DNA of 64,000 nucleotides from an uncultured Erythrobacter sp. (GTDB lineage Bacteria; Pseudomonadota; Alphaproteobacteria; Sphingomonadales; Sphingomonadaceae): the NCBI GenBank assembly GCA_937969505.1, contig CALBWA010000009.1, positions 124,001 to 188,000 on the forward strand, given 5' to 3'. The notes below the pieces were generated by a model. It saw only the letters and a list, made by a program, of their open reading frames with translations. It ran no database searches and was not told the DNA's origin. A program made the position numbers and the translations under genes. Numbering within the stretch: the stretch's first letter is position 1; every line of letters begins with the position of its first letter. Below are positions 35,777-44,463 of this stretch, piece after piece.

Positions 35777-36760
35777 ATGGTCGAAATGCGCCGCATTGCT
35801 ACAGGGGACATCACCCTGAACTGCGCCATTGAAGAGCCAGAGGCGGGCGAGGGTCCGCTGGTCATCATGGTTCATGGCTTCCCCGAAAGCTGGTATTCAT
35901 GGCGCCACCAGCTTGGCCCCCTGGCCAAAGCCGGTTTCACCGCCTGCGCGATAGATGTTCGTGGTTACGGCAAATCGGATAAGCCCCATCCGGTTGAAGC
36001 CTATTCCTTCGAGGCAATAGCCAATGATCTGGTCGGTCTGAACCAAGCGCTGCAGGGTGATCGCAAGGCCATTCTGGTCGGTCACGATTGGGGCGCACCA
36101 ATCGTATGGAACACCGCGCTGGCGTATCCTGAAACCTTTGCTGCTGTAGCAGGACTATCAGTTCCGTGGAGCGGGGTACCCCAACGACCATTTCCTGACA
36201 TCTATCACGAACAATTTATCAGCAAGGGGCGCTACTTCTACCAGCATTACTTTCAGGAAGAGGGTGTTGCAGAAGCCGAGGCAGAGGCCGATCCGCGCAA
36301 TTTCATTCACCGCATGATGTACTCAATCAGCGGCGACGTGCCGCCGGGAGACTATTGGGAGAAGCCGCTGGGCTCAAACTTTCTGTCCGGCCTGCCCGAT
36401 CCGCAGCCCGTGGGCTGGCTGACCGAGGCGGACCTCGAATATTACGAGGGCGAGTTCAGGCAATCCGGATTTCGGGGGCCGCTCAACCGTTATCGCAACC
36501 ATCATCGCGATTTCGAGTGGCAGCAGCAGTTTGCTGGAGAAGTGATTAAACAACCGGCCCTGTTCATTGGCGGGGACCGTGATCCGGCGACGTTCCTGTT
36601 TGGCGCGATTACCGATCCTGTCGGTATGATGAAAATGACGGCTCCCCAGTCGGAGGGCCATATTCTGCCTGGTTGCGGCCATTGGACCCAGCAGGAAAAG
36701 CCGGATGAAACAAATGATCTGCTGATTGACTGGCTAAGCCGAGTCGCAGCCCCTATATGA
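35777..36760 (+). CDS. Epoxide hydrolase-like alpha/beta hydrolase in the oxidase operon
   Basis: A 327-residue alpha/beta hydrolase. [15 protein letters not shown] holds the oxyanion HGx[12 protein letters not shown] holds a nucleophilic Asp, as in soluble epoxide hydrolases and dehalogenases; and [12 protein letters not shown] supplies the catalytic His. Substrate unknown. It sits between ctaD and ctaB, where no family role in oxidase assembly is established, so it may be a local insertion that borrows operon transcription. It begins 76 bases after ctaD, past a hairpin. Confidence 0.88.
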   Translation: MVEMRRIATGDITLNCAIEEPEAGEGPLVIMVHGFPESWYSWRHQLGPLAKAGFTACAIDVRGYGKSDKPHPVEAYSFEAIANDLVGLNQALQGDRKAILVGHDWGAPIVWNTALAYPETFAAVAGLSVPWSGVPQRPFPDIYHEQFISKGRYFYQHYFQEEGVAEAEAEADPRNFIHRMMYSISGDVPPGDYWEKPLGSNFLSGLPDPQPVGWLTEADLEYYEGEFRQSGFRGPLNRYRNHHRDFEWQQQFAGEVIKQPALFIGGDRDPATFLFGAITDPVGMMKMTAPQSEGHILPGCGHWTQQEKPDETNDLLIDWLSRVAAPI

Positions 36761-36770
36761 CCGGCACGAT

Positions 36771-37688
36771 ATGACCCAACCAGCAACCTCCCTTGCCCTA
36801 CCGGCGGACTGGCGCGATTTTTTTGCGCTAACTAAGCCGCGCGTGATGACGCTGGTGATCTTCACCGGCCTGTGCGGACTGCTGGCGGCACCAGGCAGCA
36901 TCCACCCGGTTATCGGCTTTACTGCAATCTTGTGCATCGCTCTGGGAGCAGGTGGTGCTGCCGCTCTCAACCAATGGTGGGAAGCGGATCTGGATGCCGG
37001 GATGAAGCGTACCGCCAATCGGCCACTGCCGGCGGGGCGATTGAAAGGTACAGACGCGCGCGATTTCGGCATCTTGCTGTCGGCTGTGTCGGTTGGAGTT
37101 ATGGGCGTTGCTGTCAATTGGCTGTCCGCCATCATTCTTGCCGGATCGATTGTCTATTATGCGGTGATCTACACAATCTGGCTGAAGCCCAGAACACCGC
37201 AGAATATCGTCATCGGGGGCGGGGCAGGCGCCTTTCCGCCGATGATCGGCTGGGTCGCCGTGACCGGGGACGTCACCTTGATGCCGGTACTGCTGTTCTC
37301 GATCATCTTCATGTGGACCCCGCCGCATTTCTGGGCGCTCGCGCTGTTTGTGAAGACGGATTACGCCAATGTCGGCATTCCGATGATGCCGGTGGTCAAG
37401 GGTGAAAAATCCACGCGCCGCCAGATATTTGTCTATTCCGCGATCCTGCTTCCTCTGGCTCTGACGCCGTGGTTTATCGGGGGAACGGGCCTGATCTATG
37501 CGATTGCTGCGCTCGCATTGTCACTTGCATTCTTTGCGCTGTCGCTGCCGGTTTCTTTCCGGCAATCTGGCCAAAACGATTCGATGCGGCCGGAAAAGCG
37601 CCTTTTCGCCTTCAGCATCATTTATCTGTTTGCCCTGTTTGCAGCCCTCGTGGTGGACCGCGTTGCCGCCAATCAGGGCTGGATTTGA
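36771..37688 (+). CDS. ctaB: Protohaem IX farnesyltransferase (haem o synthase)
   Basis: A 305-residue UbiA-family prenyltransferase that farnesylates haem b to haem o, the precursor of haem a for subunit I. The Asp-rich active-site motif is [19 protein letters not shown], and the second is in the [17 protein letters not shown] region. About nine membrane segments are visible. It starts 10 bases after the hydrolase stop. Confidence 0.95.
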   Translation: MTQPATSLALPADWRDFFALTKPRVMTLVIFTGLCGLLAAPGSIHPVIGFTAILCIALGAGGAAALNQWWEADLDAGMKRTANRPLPAGRLKGTDARDFGILLSAVSVGVMGVAVNWLSAIILAGSIVYYAVIYTIWLKPRTPQNIVIGGGAGAFPPMIGWVAVTGDVTLMPVLLFSIIFMWTPPHFWALALFVKTDYANVGIPMMPVVKGEKSTRRQIFVYSAILLPLALTPWFIGGTGLIYAIAALALSLAFFALSLPVSFRQSGQNDSMRPEKRLFAFSIIYLFALFAALVVDRVAANQGWI

Positions 37689-37714
37689 TCAGGTCAACGT
37701 GTGAGGAAAAGACT

Positions 37715-37840
37715 ATGAACCCGGATGAAGATACCGAATTCCGCAAGCGGCAGAAGAGCCGCAATTGGGTGGTCGGAGGGATCCTGCTGTTTTTCGTCGT
37801 CTTGTTCTATGCCATCACGATTGTGCGGATAGGAGACTGA
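37715..37840 (+). CDS. Small CoxF-like membrane protein
   Basis: A 41-residue protein with a charged N terminus (NPDEDTEFRKRQKSRN) and one membrane helix (about residues 19-37). GTGAGGAAAA precedes the ATG. It lies between ctaB and ctaG, where many alphaproteobacteria carry a single-helix protein labelled CoxF or an oxidase assembly protein. The position and ribosome-binding site support a real gene; the role in assembly is inferred from position. Confidence 0.82.
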   Translation: MNPDEDTEFRKRQKSRNWVVGGILLFFVVLFYAITIVRIGD

Positions 37841-37844
37841 CCGC

Positions 37845-38420
37845 GTGACGACCGCGACGCTTGAACAGAAGAATCTGCGCACCGGGCTTTATGCTTTCAT
37901 GGGTGCGATCGCCATGCTGGGTCTCGGTTACGCAGCAGTGCCCTTGTACGATCTGTTTTGCCGGGTAACCGGCTTTGGCGGCACCACTCAGCGTGCGAGC
38001 GAGAGTGAAGCTGATATGGCGGCGCGTATCGCACAAAGTGCCGGAGGCAAGACAATGTCGATCCGCTTTGACGCGAGCACGGCGCGCAATGTTCCGTGGA
38101 GCTTCCGCCCGACACAGTCGACCGACACAGTGCAAATTGGCGTGCGTGACATGGCAACTTATGTTGCGCGCAACAATTCCAGCGTTCCGATTACCGGCAC
38201 GGCGACATTCAATGTCGAGCCGGAACAGGCAGGCAAGTATTTCAACAAGATTCAGTGCTTCTGCTTTACCGAGCAGACCCTTCAGCCCGGGCAGGAAGTG
38301 AATATGCCCGTCCTCTATTTCGTCGATCCGGCAGCGTTGGAGGATGAGGCGATGGACGGGGTCGAGCAGATAACGCTCAGTTACACTTTTCACCGGGCGA
38401 TCGAGCCTGATAACGAGTAG
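37845..38420 (+). CDS. ctaG: Cytochrome c oxidase assembly protein CtaG (Cox11)
   Basis: A 191-residue Cox11 homologue that delivers copper to the CuB site. A single N-terminal membrane anchor (about residues 13-32, ending PLYDLFCRVTGFGGT) is followed by a periplasmic domain with the copper motif IQCFCFTEQ and PVLYFVDP. It starts at GTG, 4 bases after the CoxF-like gene. Order ctaB-CoxF-ctaG-ctaE is typical. Confidence 0.95.
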   Translation: MTTATLEQKNLRTGLYAFMGAIAMLGLGYAAVPLYDLFCRVTGFGGTTQRASESEADMAARIAQSAGGKTMSIRFDASTARNVPWSFRPTQSTDTVQIGVRDMATYVARNNSSVPITGTATFNVEPEQAGKYFNKIQCFCFTEQTLQPGQEVNMPVLYFVDPAALEDEAMDGVEQITLSYTFHRAIEPDNE

Positions 38421-38428
38421 ATGCGCAT

Positions 38429-38456
38429 AGCCACTGGACCCGGGAGGCCAGTGGCT
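38429..38456 (+). terminator. Hairpin between ctaG and ctaE
   Basis: Perfect 9-base arms AGCCACTGG (38429-38437) and CCAGTGGCT (38448-38456) with a 10-base loop, followed by TTAAGG. The weak T-run suggests partial termination or transcript stabilisation within the operon. Confidence 0.55.
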
Positions 38457-38493
38457 TTAAGGGCTGTCGCAACAGACCACGGGATTGAAGACA

Positions 38494-39363
38494 ATGGCCG
38501 GTACAAAAAACCACGATTATCACATTCTTGAACCAGACATCTGGCCGCTAATCGGCTCTTTGTCGGCTCTCACCTTTACCACCGGCATGGTGCTGATGAT
38601 GCATGACATGGCCGCTTGGGCGATTGTTCTGGGCCTTGGTATTGCGGGCTTGATTGCCACATTCTTCAGCTGGTTTGCCAACATCGTGCGCGAAGCTGAG
38701 GGTGGCGATCACACGCCGGTAGTTCAGCTGCACATGCGTTATGGCATGATCTTGTTCATTGCATCGGAGGTGATGTTCTTTGTCGGCTGGTTCTGGGCGT
38801 TCTTCGACTTTGCCCTGTTCCCAACTCCGCTGGAAGTCAGCTATCTGGACGACGGCACGCAGATCACCACCAGCCTGTTCGGCGAAGCTGGCGCAGCGGC
38901 CACATTCGTTCCTGCCGGTATGGAAGTGCTGGATGCGTTCTCCCTGCCGCTGTTGAACACGCTGATTTTGCTGTGTTCAGGTACCACGGTGACCTGGGCG
39001 CACCATTCGCTGATCCATGGTGATCGCGACGGTCTGAAGAAAGGCCTGATGGCCACCATCGCTTTGGGTGCAGTGTTTACCGCGATCCAGGCGTATGAGT
39101 ACGCTATTGCGCCGTTTGCCTTTGGCCAGAACACCTACAGCTCGGCCTTCTACATGGCGACCGGTTTCCACGGCTTCCACGTTCTGGTCGGCACGATCTT
39201 CCTGATCGTATGCCTTGGCCGCGCAATGAAGGGCCACTTCACTCCGCGCCAACATTTCGGGTTCGAAGCGGCTGCCTGGTATTGGCACTTTGTCGATGTG
39301 GTGTGGTTGTTCCTGTTTATCGCCATCTACATCTGGGGTGGCTGGGGCGCTCCGATACATTGA
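38494..39363 (+). CDS. ctaE: Cytochrome c oxidase subunit III
   Basis: A 289-residue, seven-helix subunit III, which stabilises subunit I and its proton uptake. Motifs: MRYGMILFIASEVMFFVGWF, TGFHGFHVLVGTIFL and EAAAWYWHFVDVVWLFLF. Start is ATG 38494; a TTG three codons upstream is also open. The stop shares one base with the ATG of the DUF983 gene. Confidence 0.96.
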   Translation: MAGTKNHDYHILEPDIWPLIGSLSALTFTTGMVLMMHDMAAWAIVLGLGIAGLIATFFSWFANIVREAEGGDHTPVVQLHMRYGMILFIASEVMFFVGWFWAFFDFALFPTPLEVSYLDDGTQITTSLFGEAGAAATFVPAGMEVLDAFSLPLLNTLILLCSGTTVTWAHHSLIHGDRDGLKKGLMATIALGAVFTAIQAYEYAIAPFAFGQNTYSSAFYMATGFHGFHVLVGTIFLIVCLGRAMKGHFTPRQHFGFEAAAWYWHFVDVVWLFLFIAIYIWGGWGAPIH

Positions 39364-39770
39364 TGGATAGGGGACCTGATCCCGCAAGAAAAAAGGGGCA
39401 GCCTGGGATCGCTCAGGCTGCCCTTTTCGGTTTGTGCCCGCAATGCGGTGATCGGACATTGTTCGATGGCATCGTGCAATTCGCGCCGCGTTGCAGAGCC
39501 TGTGGGCTAGACCTGACGCGTTTCAATGTCGGTGATGGTCCCGCAGGTTTTCTCACCTTGATCATCGGCGCATTGATTGTCGGTCTTGCCTTGTGGCTGG
39601 ACAGCACAATCCGTCCGCCTTTCTGGGTCCATGCCATAATCTGGATTCCGGTTACCACCGGAGCCGTCCTGCTCGGGCTGCGCGCCGCCAAGGCTGGCCT
39701 GCTTGCCAGCGAATACCGCAACAAGGCAGGCGAAGCTGGCGCTGCAGCGACAAGGCAGGATGAAACATGA
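39363..39770 (+). CDS. DUF983 family membrane protein
   Basis: A 135-residue DUF983 protein. A zinc-ribbon-like CPQCG...CRACG pair lies at about residues 25-46. Two membrane helices follow (about 60-78 and 82-100). The ATG overlaps the ctaE stop (TGATG). Such proteins are often encoded in haem-copper oxidase clusters and may help assembly; function is not established. A strong terminator-like hairpin is embedded in the first 22 codons. Because the 3' arm encodes part of the conserved ALFGLCPQCG start, the hairpin overlaps real coding sequence. Confidence 0.85.
   Translation: MDRGPDPARKKGQPGIAQAALFGLCPQCGDRTLFDGIVQFAPRCRACGLDLTRFNVGDGPAGFLTLIIGALIVGLALWLDSTIRPPFWVHAIIWIPVTTGAVLLGLRAAKAGLLASEYRNKAGEAGAAATRQDET
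39391..39427 (+). terminator. Terminator-like hairpin inside the DUF983 gene
   Basis: Arms 39391-39405 (AAAAGGGGCAGCCTG) and 39414-39427 (CAGGCTGCCCTTTT) pair over 14 bases with one bulged G and an 8-base loop. The 3' arm ends in TTTT, then CGG. It resembles an intrinsic terminator for ctaE, yet lies within the next open frame, so attenuation depending on ribosome position is possible. Confidence 0.65.
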
Positions 39771-40369
39771 CCAGTCGTGACATTCCCATCATTCCCACCA
39801 TCATTGTGGCCGCGGCCATGGCGATCATGGTCATGCTCGGCTTCTGGCAATTGGGTCGGGTGGAGGAGAAAGAGCAGCAGATCAGCCTATATCAGGCAGC
39901 GCTTTCCGATGGTGAATTGCGCGCATTCCCTGGCGATAATGGCGGCGCGTTTAGTGAGGCGGACTTGTTCCACCCAACCGCCTTTGATTGCACACAGGTC
40001 CTGGCGCGAGAAGCCATCTCGGGTCGCAGCGCGAGCGGGCAGGGCGGGTTTGCCCAGATCGCCCGGTGCGAAACTGGGCGCGGGCCTGCCGACGTTAAGC
40101 TGGGGTGGTCGGCCAGTCCCACTTTTCCCGAGTGGGATGGCGGTGTGGTCGAAGGCCTGATTACGCCGGGCGGGCGTGACGGGGCACGCGTGCAACTGGC
40201 AACGCCTGTTGCCGGGTTGGAACCGTTGGCGGTTCCCGATCCGAAGGACTTGCCCAACAATCATCTGGCTTATGCAGGCCAGTGGTTCTTTTTCGCGCTG
40301 ACAGCGCTGGTGATCTATTTCTTCGCCCTGCGCAGCCGGGCAAAGGCACGACGCGAAGGCAAGAGTTGA
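39767..40369 (+). CDS. SURF1 family oxidase assembly protein
   Basis: A 200-residue SURF1 (Shy1) homologue, involved in haem a insertion into subunit I. An N-terminal membrane helix (about residues 6-26) starts the FWQLGRVEEKEQQI signature; a second helix is at the C terminus (about 170-188, WFFFALTALVIYFFALR). It overlaps DUF983 by 4 bases (ATGA). It is shorter than mitochondrial SURF1, as usual in alphaproteobacteria. Last oxidase gene of the operon. Confidence 0.93.
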   Translation: MTSRDIPIIPTIIVAAAMAIMVMLGFWQLGRVEEKEQQISLYQAALSDGELRAFPGDNGGAFSEADLFHPTAFDCTQVLAREAISGRSASGQGGFAQIARCETGRGPADVKLGWSASPTFPEWDGGVVEGLITPGGRDGARVQLATPVAGLEPLAVPDPKDLPNNHLAYAGQWFFFALTALVIYFFALRSRAKARREGKS

Positions 40370-40428
40370 CCCGCGCGTAGTTCGCCTTTCTTGCTCTTGG
40401 CGGCGCGTGCGTCTAACCGCGCATCGCA

Positions 40429-41829
40429 ATGGAATATATTTCGACAAGAGGAAGCGCGGCGGCGCTTGATTTCGAAGGGGCGACGCTGGCCGGTCTGGCA
40501 AGCGACGGCGGCCTGTACCTGCCCAGCCAATGGCCCCGGTTCTCTCATGAAGAGATCGCTGACATGGCCGGCCTGCCATATGCACAATTGGCTGCGCAGA
40601 TCATGCAGCCTTTCGTGGGCGACAGTCTGACAAAGGACGAATTGCTGGCGCTGTGCGAACAGGCCTATGGCCGGTTTTCTCACAATGCCGTTGTCCCACT
40701 GGTCCAGCTGGACGAACAGCAGTGGCTGCTTGAGCTATTCCACGGGCCGACACTGGCTTTCAAGGATGTGGCGCTGCAATTGCTTGGGCTGCTGTTCGAA
40801 ACCTTCCTGACGCGCCGCAAGAGCAATTTGACCATTGTCGGCGCGACCAGCGGGGACACTGGCTCTGCTGCGATTGATGCAGTGGCCGGGCGCGAGGGTA
40901 TCGACATCTTCATGTTGCATCCCAAGGGACGGGTTAGTGATGTGCAGCGTCGGCAAATGACGACAGTGCGCGCACCCAATATTCACAACATCGCGATAGA
41001 GGGCAGCTTTGACGATGCCCAGGCGATGGTGAAGCGGATGTTCAACGACGATCACATGACGTCGCGCTTCAATATCGGTGCGGTCAATTCAATCAACTGG
41101 GCCCGGCTGATGGCTCAAGTGGTGTATTATTTTGCTGCTGCCCTGCAATTGGGTGGGCCGGACCGCAAGGTTGCGTTCAGCGTCCCGACCGGCAATTTCG
41201 GTGATGTGTTTGCCGGTTATGTTGCAGCGCAGATGGGCTTGCCGATCGAGCAATTGCTGGTTGCCACCAATGTGAACGACATTCTCCATCGCGCGCTGTC
41301 GCAAGGGGATTACTCGGCCGGGTCGGTCACCCCAACCGCGGCCCCGTCGATGGACATTCAGGTCAGTTCGAACTTTGAACGTTTGCTGTTTGATTGCGGT
41401 GGCCGCGATGGTCCGGCGATGGCGGCACAAATGGCCGCGTTTGAGCAAGACAAGGCCATGCGGCTGACCAACGCTCAACGCGAAGGTGCCTCCAGCTTGT
41501 TCACCAGCGCCCGTGCCGAGCCTGACGACATGAACGAGGCGTTGCGCTGGGCGCATGATCACGCTGGACAAATCATTGATCCACACACTGCGATCGGCTT
41601 GCATGCAGCGCGTAATGTAAAGGTGGAAACCGGCATTCCGATGGTGACGCTGGCAACGGCCCACCCGGCGAAATTCTCTGACGCGGTCGAACGCGCCACT
41701 GGCTTGCGACCCCAGCTGCCCGCCAGAATTGGCGATCTGATGGCCCGCGAAGAAGCCTTTAGCGAGCTCCCCGGCGATTACGATGCAGTGCGCAGCTTCA
41801 TCGAAGAGCGGGCCAGCTCAGCCGCCTGA
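40429..41829 (+). CDS. thrC: Threonine synthase
   Basis: A 466-residue PLP enzyme converting O-phosphohomoserine to threonine. The PLP lysine lies in PTLAFKDVALQ, the phosphate-binding loop in VGATSGDTGSAA. It begins MEYISTRGSAA, the typical N terminus of this long type II form. It starts 59 bases after SURF1 and shares its last base with the next gene (TGATG). Co-linearity with the oxidase operon is common in sphingomonads. Confidence 0.96.
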   Translation: MEYISTRGSAAALDFEGATLAGLASDGGLYLPSQWPRFSHEEIADMAGLPYAQLAAQIMQPFVGDSLTKDELLALCEQAYGRFSHNAVVPLVQLDEQQWLLELFHGPTLAFKDVALQLLGLLFETFLTRRKSNLTIVGATSGDTGSAAIDAVAGREGIDIFMLHPKGRVSDVQRRQMTTVRAPNIHNIAIEGSFDDAQAMVKRMFNDDHMTSRFNIGAVNSINWARLMAQVVYYFAAALQLGGPDRKVAFSVPTGNFGDVFAGYVAAQMGLPIEQLLVATNVNDILHRALSQGDYSAGSVTPTAAPSMDIQVSSNFERLLFDCGGRDGPAMAAQMAAFEQDKAMRLTNAQREGASSLFTSARAEPDDMNEALRWAHDHAGQIIDPHTAIGLHAARNVKVETGIPMVTLATAHPAKFSDAVERATGLRPQLPARIGDLMAREEAFSELPGDYDAVRSFIEERASSAA

Positions 41830-42719
41830 TGGCAACGCTTGTCACCACTCCTCAATTGATGGTCGGCGAGGGCTGGGACAGCTATCGCCTGCTCGACAGT
41901 GGTCACGGCCGCAAATGGGAAAGCTTTGGTCCACATCGTTTCATTCGGCCAGAGCCCCAGGCGATGTGGTCTCCGCGTGAAGACCACTGGCCGGCAGACA
42001 GTGAATTTATCCCCGGCTCTGACGAGGATGGCGGCGGGCGCTGGACAGCCTCGCCCGTGCTTGAGGGTGCCGGATGGCCCTTGTCGTGGGACGATGCCAG
42101 TTTTACCGCCCAGCCTACCCCATTTCGGCACCTCCAGTTCTTTCCCGACATGGCGCCGGTGTGGGAATGGATGCGCGCACAACTGGGTGATGCGACCGAG
42201 GCGGATACACTTAATCTGTTTGGCTATACAGGCGTGGGGTCGCTGGCGCTCAGCCGCCATGGCCGGGTCACCCATGTAGACGCTTCGAAGAAGTCGGTTG
42301 CGCAAGCGCGCGAAAATGCGGCTCTGTCCGGCATGGATGATCGCCCAATTCGCTGGTTGGTCGATGATGCGGCCAAATTCGCCGCGCGCGAGGTACGTCG
42401 CGAACGGCGGTATGATGGGATCATCCTGGACCCTCCCAAATTCGGGCGCGGCCCCAAGAATGAGACATGGCGGCTGGAAGATGGCTTGCCTGACCTCTTG
42501 CGCGATTGCCGCCAGTTGCTTGATGCCAACAGTCGATTTCTGTTTCTCACCGTTTATGCCGTCCGGATGAGCAGCCTTTCGCTGGCCGGTCTGGTCAATG
42601 AATTGTTTGCCGATTTGCCTGGTACGGTCGAACATGGCGATCTGGCGGTGCAAGAAATGGGCGAGGGTGCACGCATGCTGCCCACAGCGATCTTCGCACG
42701 ATGGAGCAATTCAGGCTAA
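41829..42719 (+). CDS. Class I SAM-dependent (rRNA-type) methyltransferase
   Basis: A 296-residue methyltransferase similar to the RlmI/RlmK C-terminal catalytic domain. The SAM-binding loop is NLFGYTGVGSLALSRHG; DASKKSVAQARENA follows; and the catalytic DPPK motif is IILDPPKFGRGPKNETW. DPPK suggests methylation of an RNA cytosine or guanine ring nitrogen/carbon. It lacks a clear PUA domain. It is translationally coupled to thrC (TGATG). Substrate not known. Confidence 0.87.
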   Translation: MATLVTTPQLMVGEGWDSYRLLDSGHGRKWESFGPHRFIRPEPQAMWSPREDHWPADSEFIPGSDEDGGGRWTASPVLEGAGWPLSWDDASFTAQPTPFRHLQFFPDMAPVWEWMRAQLGDATEADTLNLFGYTGVGSLALSRHGRVTHVDASKKSVAQARENAALSGMDDRPIRWLVDDAAKFAAREVRRERRYDGIILDPPKFGRGPKNETWRLEDGLPDLLRDCRQLLDANSRFLFLTVYAVRMSSLSLAGLVNELFADLPGTVEHGDLAVQEMGEGARMLPTAIFARWSNSG

Positions 42720-42732
42720 GCCTCTCATTGTC

Positions 42733-43104
42733 ATGACCGATTCGCTCATTCTGGAAGTCGCCGACTTTGAACATGATGTCCTGACCGGCATTTATTCGGA
42801 GGAAACAGGCAAGCCTCAGCCCTTGCGCTTTACCATCACGGTGCACCTTGATGTTGCCGATCGATATGATGCGGACACCCCGCTGGAAATGAGCAAGAAT
42901 TACATGGACCTTAAATTTGCTGCGAGCGAAGCCTTGCCGCAGGGGGTTCACTTCAAGCTGATTGAGGCGGTTGCCGACCACATTTGCGAAACTTTGTTTG
43001 TGCAGGACAAGCGGGTGAAGGCGGTCACAGTCAAGATCGTCAAACTGGCGATTGCCGAAGCCAGTGAGAAAATCGGCATTACCCTGCACCGTAATCGGCG
43101 CTGA
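42733..43104 (+). CDS. folB: Dihydroneopterin aldolase
   Basis: A 123-residue FolB-like tunnelling-fold enzyme of folate synthesis. LEVADFEHDVLTGIYSEET and the late FVQDKRVKAVTVKIVKLAIA, with its Lys near the pterin site, fit the family. The frame is open 45 codons upstream, but those codons lie inside the methyltransferase gene; ATG 42733 fits the family N terminus. It starts 13 bases after the methyltransferase stop. One base separates it from the next gene. Confidence 0.88.
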   Translation: MTDSLILEVADFEHDVLTGIYSEETGKPQPLRFTITVHLDVADRYDADTPLEMSKNYMDLKFAASEALPQGVHFKLIEAVADHICETLFVQDKRVKAVTVKIVKLAIAEASEKIGITLHRNRR

Positions 43105-43105
43105 T

Positions 43106-43432
43106 ATGACGCAGGCGGTGATTCTGATTGAAGACCTGCCTCAAGCCGCAATGGATGCCGCTGCCCAATTTCATGCTCAACAGTTTGCTCGGCTGGCTGA
43201 TGCGATTGGCGAGGGGGTGCAAGCGGTCGCAATCGTTGTACCGATGGCAGGCCATGACCATGCCGATTGGCGAAGGGCCGTTACGCGCGATCTGGCGCGG
43301 CAGCACGCCCCGGTGCGGATCAATATGGTGAGCGGTAGTAACCCTGAGCGCAGCAATGCAGTGCTGGCATATTTGAGGGATGCGCCCGGCATCACCGGAC
43401 AGTATCTTGTCGCCCATGACGAGAGTTCGTGA
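43106..43432 (+). CDS. Truncated SDR-like (Rossmann-fold) protein
   Basis: A 108-residue protein resembling the C-terminal part of a short-chain dehydrogenase: ARQHAPVRINMVSGSNPE, then VLAYLRDAPGITGQYLVAHD aligns with the usual R-V-N...YL...ITGQ...D end. The TGxxxGxG cofactor loop and YxxxK active site are missing. It lies 1 base after folB and 1 base before moaA. A decayed or repurposed FolM-like pteridine reductase is possible given the folB neighbour; that is inference. Confidence 0.7.
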   Translation: MTQAVILIEDLPQAAMDAAAQFHAQQFARLADAIGEGVQAVAIVVPMAGHDHADWRRAVTRDLARQHAPVRINMVSGSNPERSNAVLAYLRDAPGITGQYLVAHDESS

Positions 43433-43433
43433 C

Positions 43434-44462
43434 ATGATTGTGCCCGCGACCAAGCGTCGACCGCTGGTGGATGGTTTCCAGCGCCGGATAAGCTATCTGC
43501 GCCTGTCGGTGACAGACCGGTGCGATTTGCGCTGCACCTATTGCATGCCTGAACGCATGCAATTCCTTCCGCGCAAGGAAGTCCTCAGCTTGGAAGAGCT
43601 GTACAAGCTGTCGCTCGGTTTTATTGATCGCGGCGTTACAAAGATCCGCATAACCGGTGGAGAGCCGTTGGTTCGCCGGGACATCATTGATCTGGTCACC
43701 GCATTGGGGCGCCATCTGGGCGACAAGGGTCACGGCGGTCTGGAAGAACTGACGCTGACCACCAATGCGACCCAGCTTTCGGGGCACGCCGATGCTCTGG
43801 CGCGTGCCGGGGTGCGCCGGGTCAATATCTCGCTCGATACGCTTGACCCTGTGTGCTTTGCCAAACTGTCTCGTCGTGATGCCTTGCCGAAAGTCCTGGA
43901 AGGGATCGCAGCCGCCAAAGATGCTGGTTTGAAGGTGAAGATCAACACGGTCGCTCTTAAAGGGGTCAATCAGGATGAGCTGCCTGACATGATCAGCTGG
44001 GCGCACGGCCACGGGTTTGATCTGACCCTGATCGAAGTGATGCCGCTAGGCGATGTGGACGAGGACAGGGTGGATCATTTCCTTCCCCTGTCCAAAGTGC
44101 GCGAGGCGCTGCAGAAGCACTGGACCCTGATCCCCTCAAGCCATGATAGCGGCGGCCCAGCGCGATACGACACGGTTGAACAAACGGGCGGCCGGCTGGG
44201 CATGATCACTCCACTGACGAACAATTTCTGTGCCGGATGCAACCGGTTGCGGGTCACCGCGACGGGACAGCTTTACCCCTGCCTTGGCGGAGGAGAGCGT
44301 GTCGATCTGCGCGCCGCCTTGCGGTCTGAGCAGCCTGAGGCCAATTTGGAAGCGGCTCTGGTCGAGGCTATGACGATCAAGCCGGAAAAGCATCATTTTG
44401 ACATTTCCACACGAGGCGCAAGCCCGGCCCAGCCGCGCCACATGTCCATGACTGGCGGATAG
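43434..44462 (+). CDS. moaA: GTP 3',8-cyclase (molybdenum cofactor step 1)
   Basis: A 342-residue radical SAM enzyme. The SAM [4Fe-4S] cysteines are C30, C34 and C37 (CDLRCTYCM); the substrate-side cluster uses C266, C269 and C283 (CAGCNRLRVTATGQLYPC). TGGEP is present, and the conserved C-terminal GG closes the protein. It converts GTP to 3',8-cyclo-GTP with MoaC, which is not in the window. Two ATGs upstream (43416 and the longer 43380) overlap the previous gene; 43434, one base after that gene's stop, is preferred. Confidence 0.96.
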   Translation: MIVPATKRRPLVDGFQRRISYLRLSVTDRCDLRCTYCMPERMQFLPRKEVLSLEELYKLSLGFIDRGVTKIRITGGEPLVRRDIIDLVTALGRHLGDKGHGGLEELTLTTNATQLSGHADALARAGVRRVNISLDTLDPVCFAKLSRRDALPKVLEGIAAAKDAGLKVKINTVALKGVNQDELPDMISWAHGHGFDLTLIEVMPLGDVDEDRVDHFLPLSKVREALQKHWTLIPSSHDSGGPARYDTVEQTGGRLGMITPLTNNFCAGCNRLRVTATGQLYPCLGGGERVDLRAALRSEQPEANLEAALVEAMTIKPEKHHFDISTRGASPAQPRHMSMTGG

Positions 44463-44463
44463 T

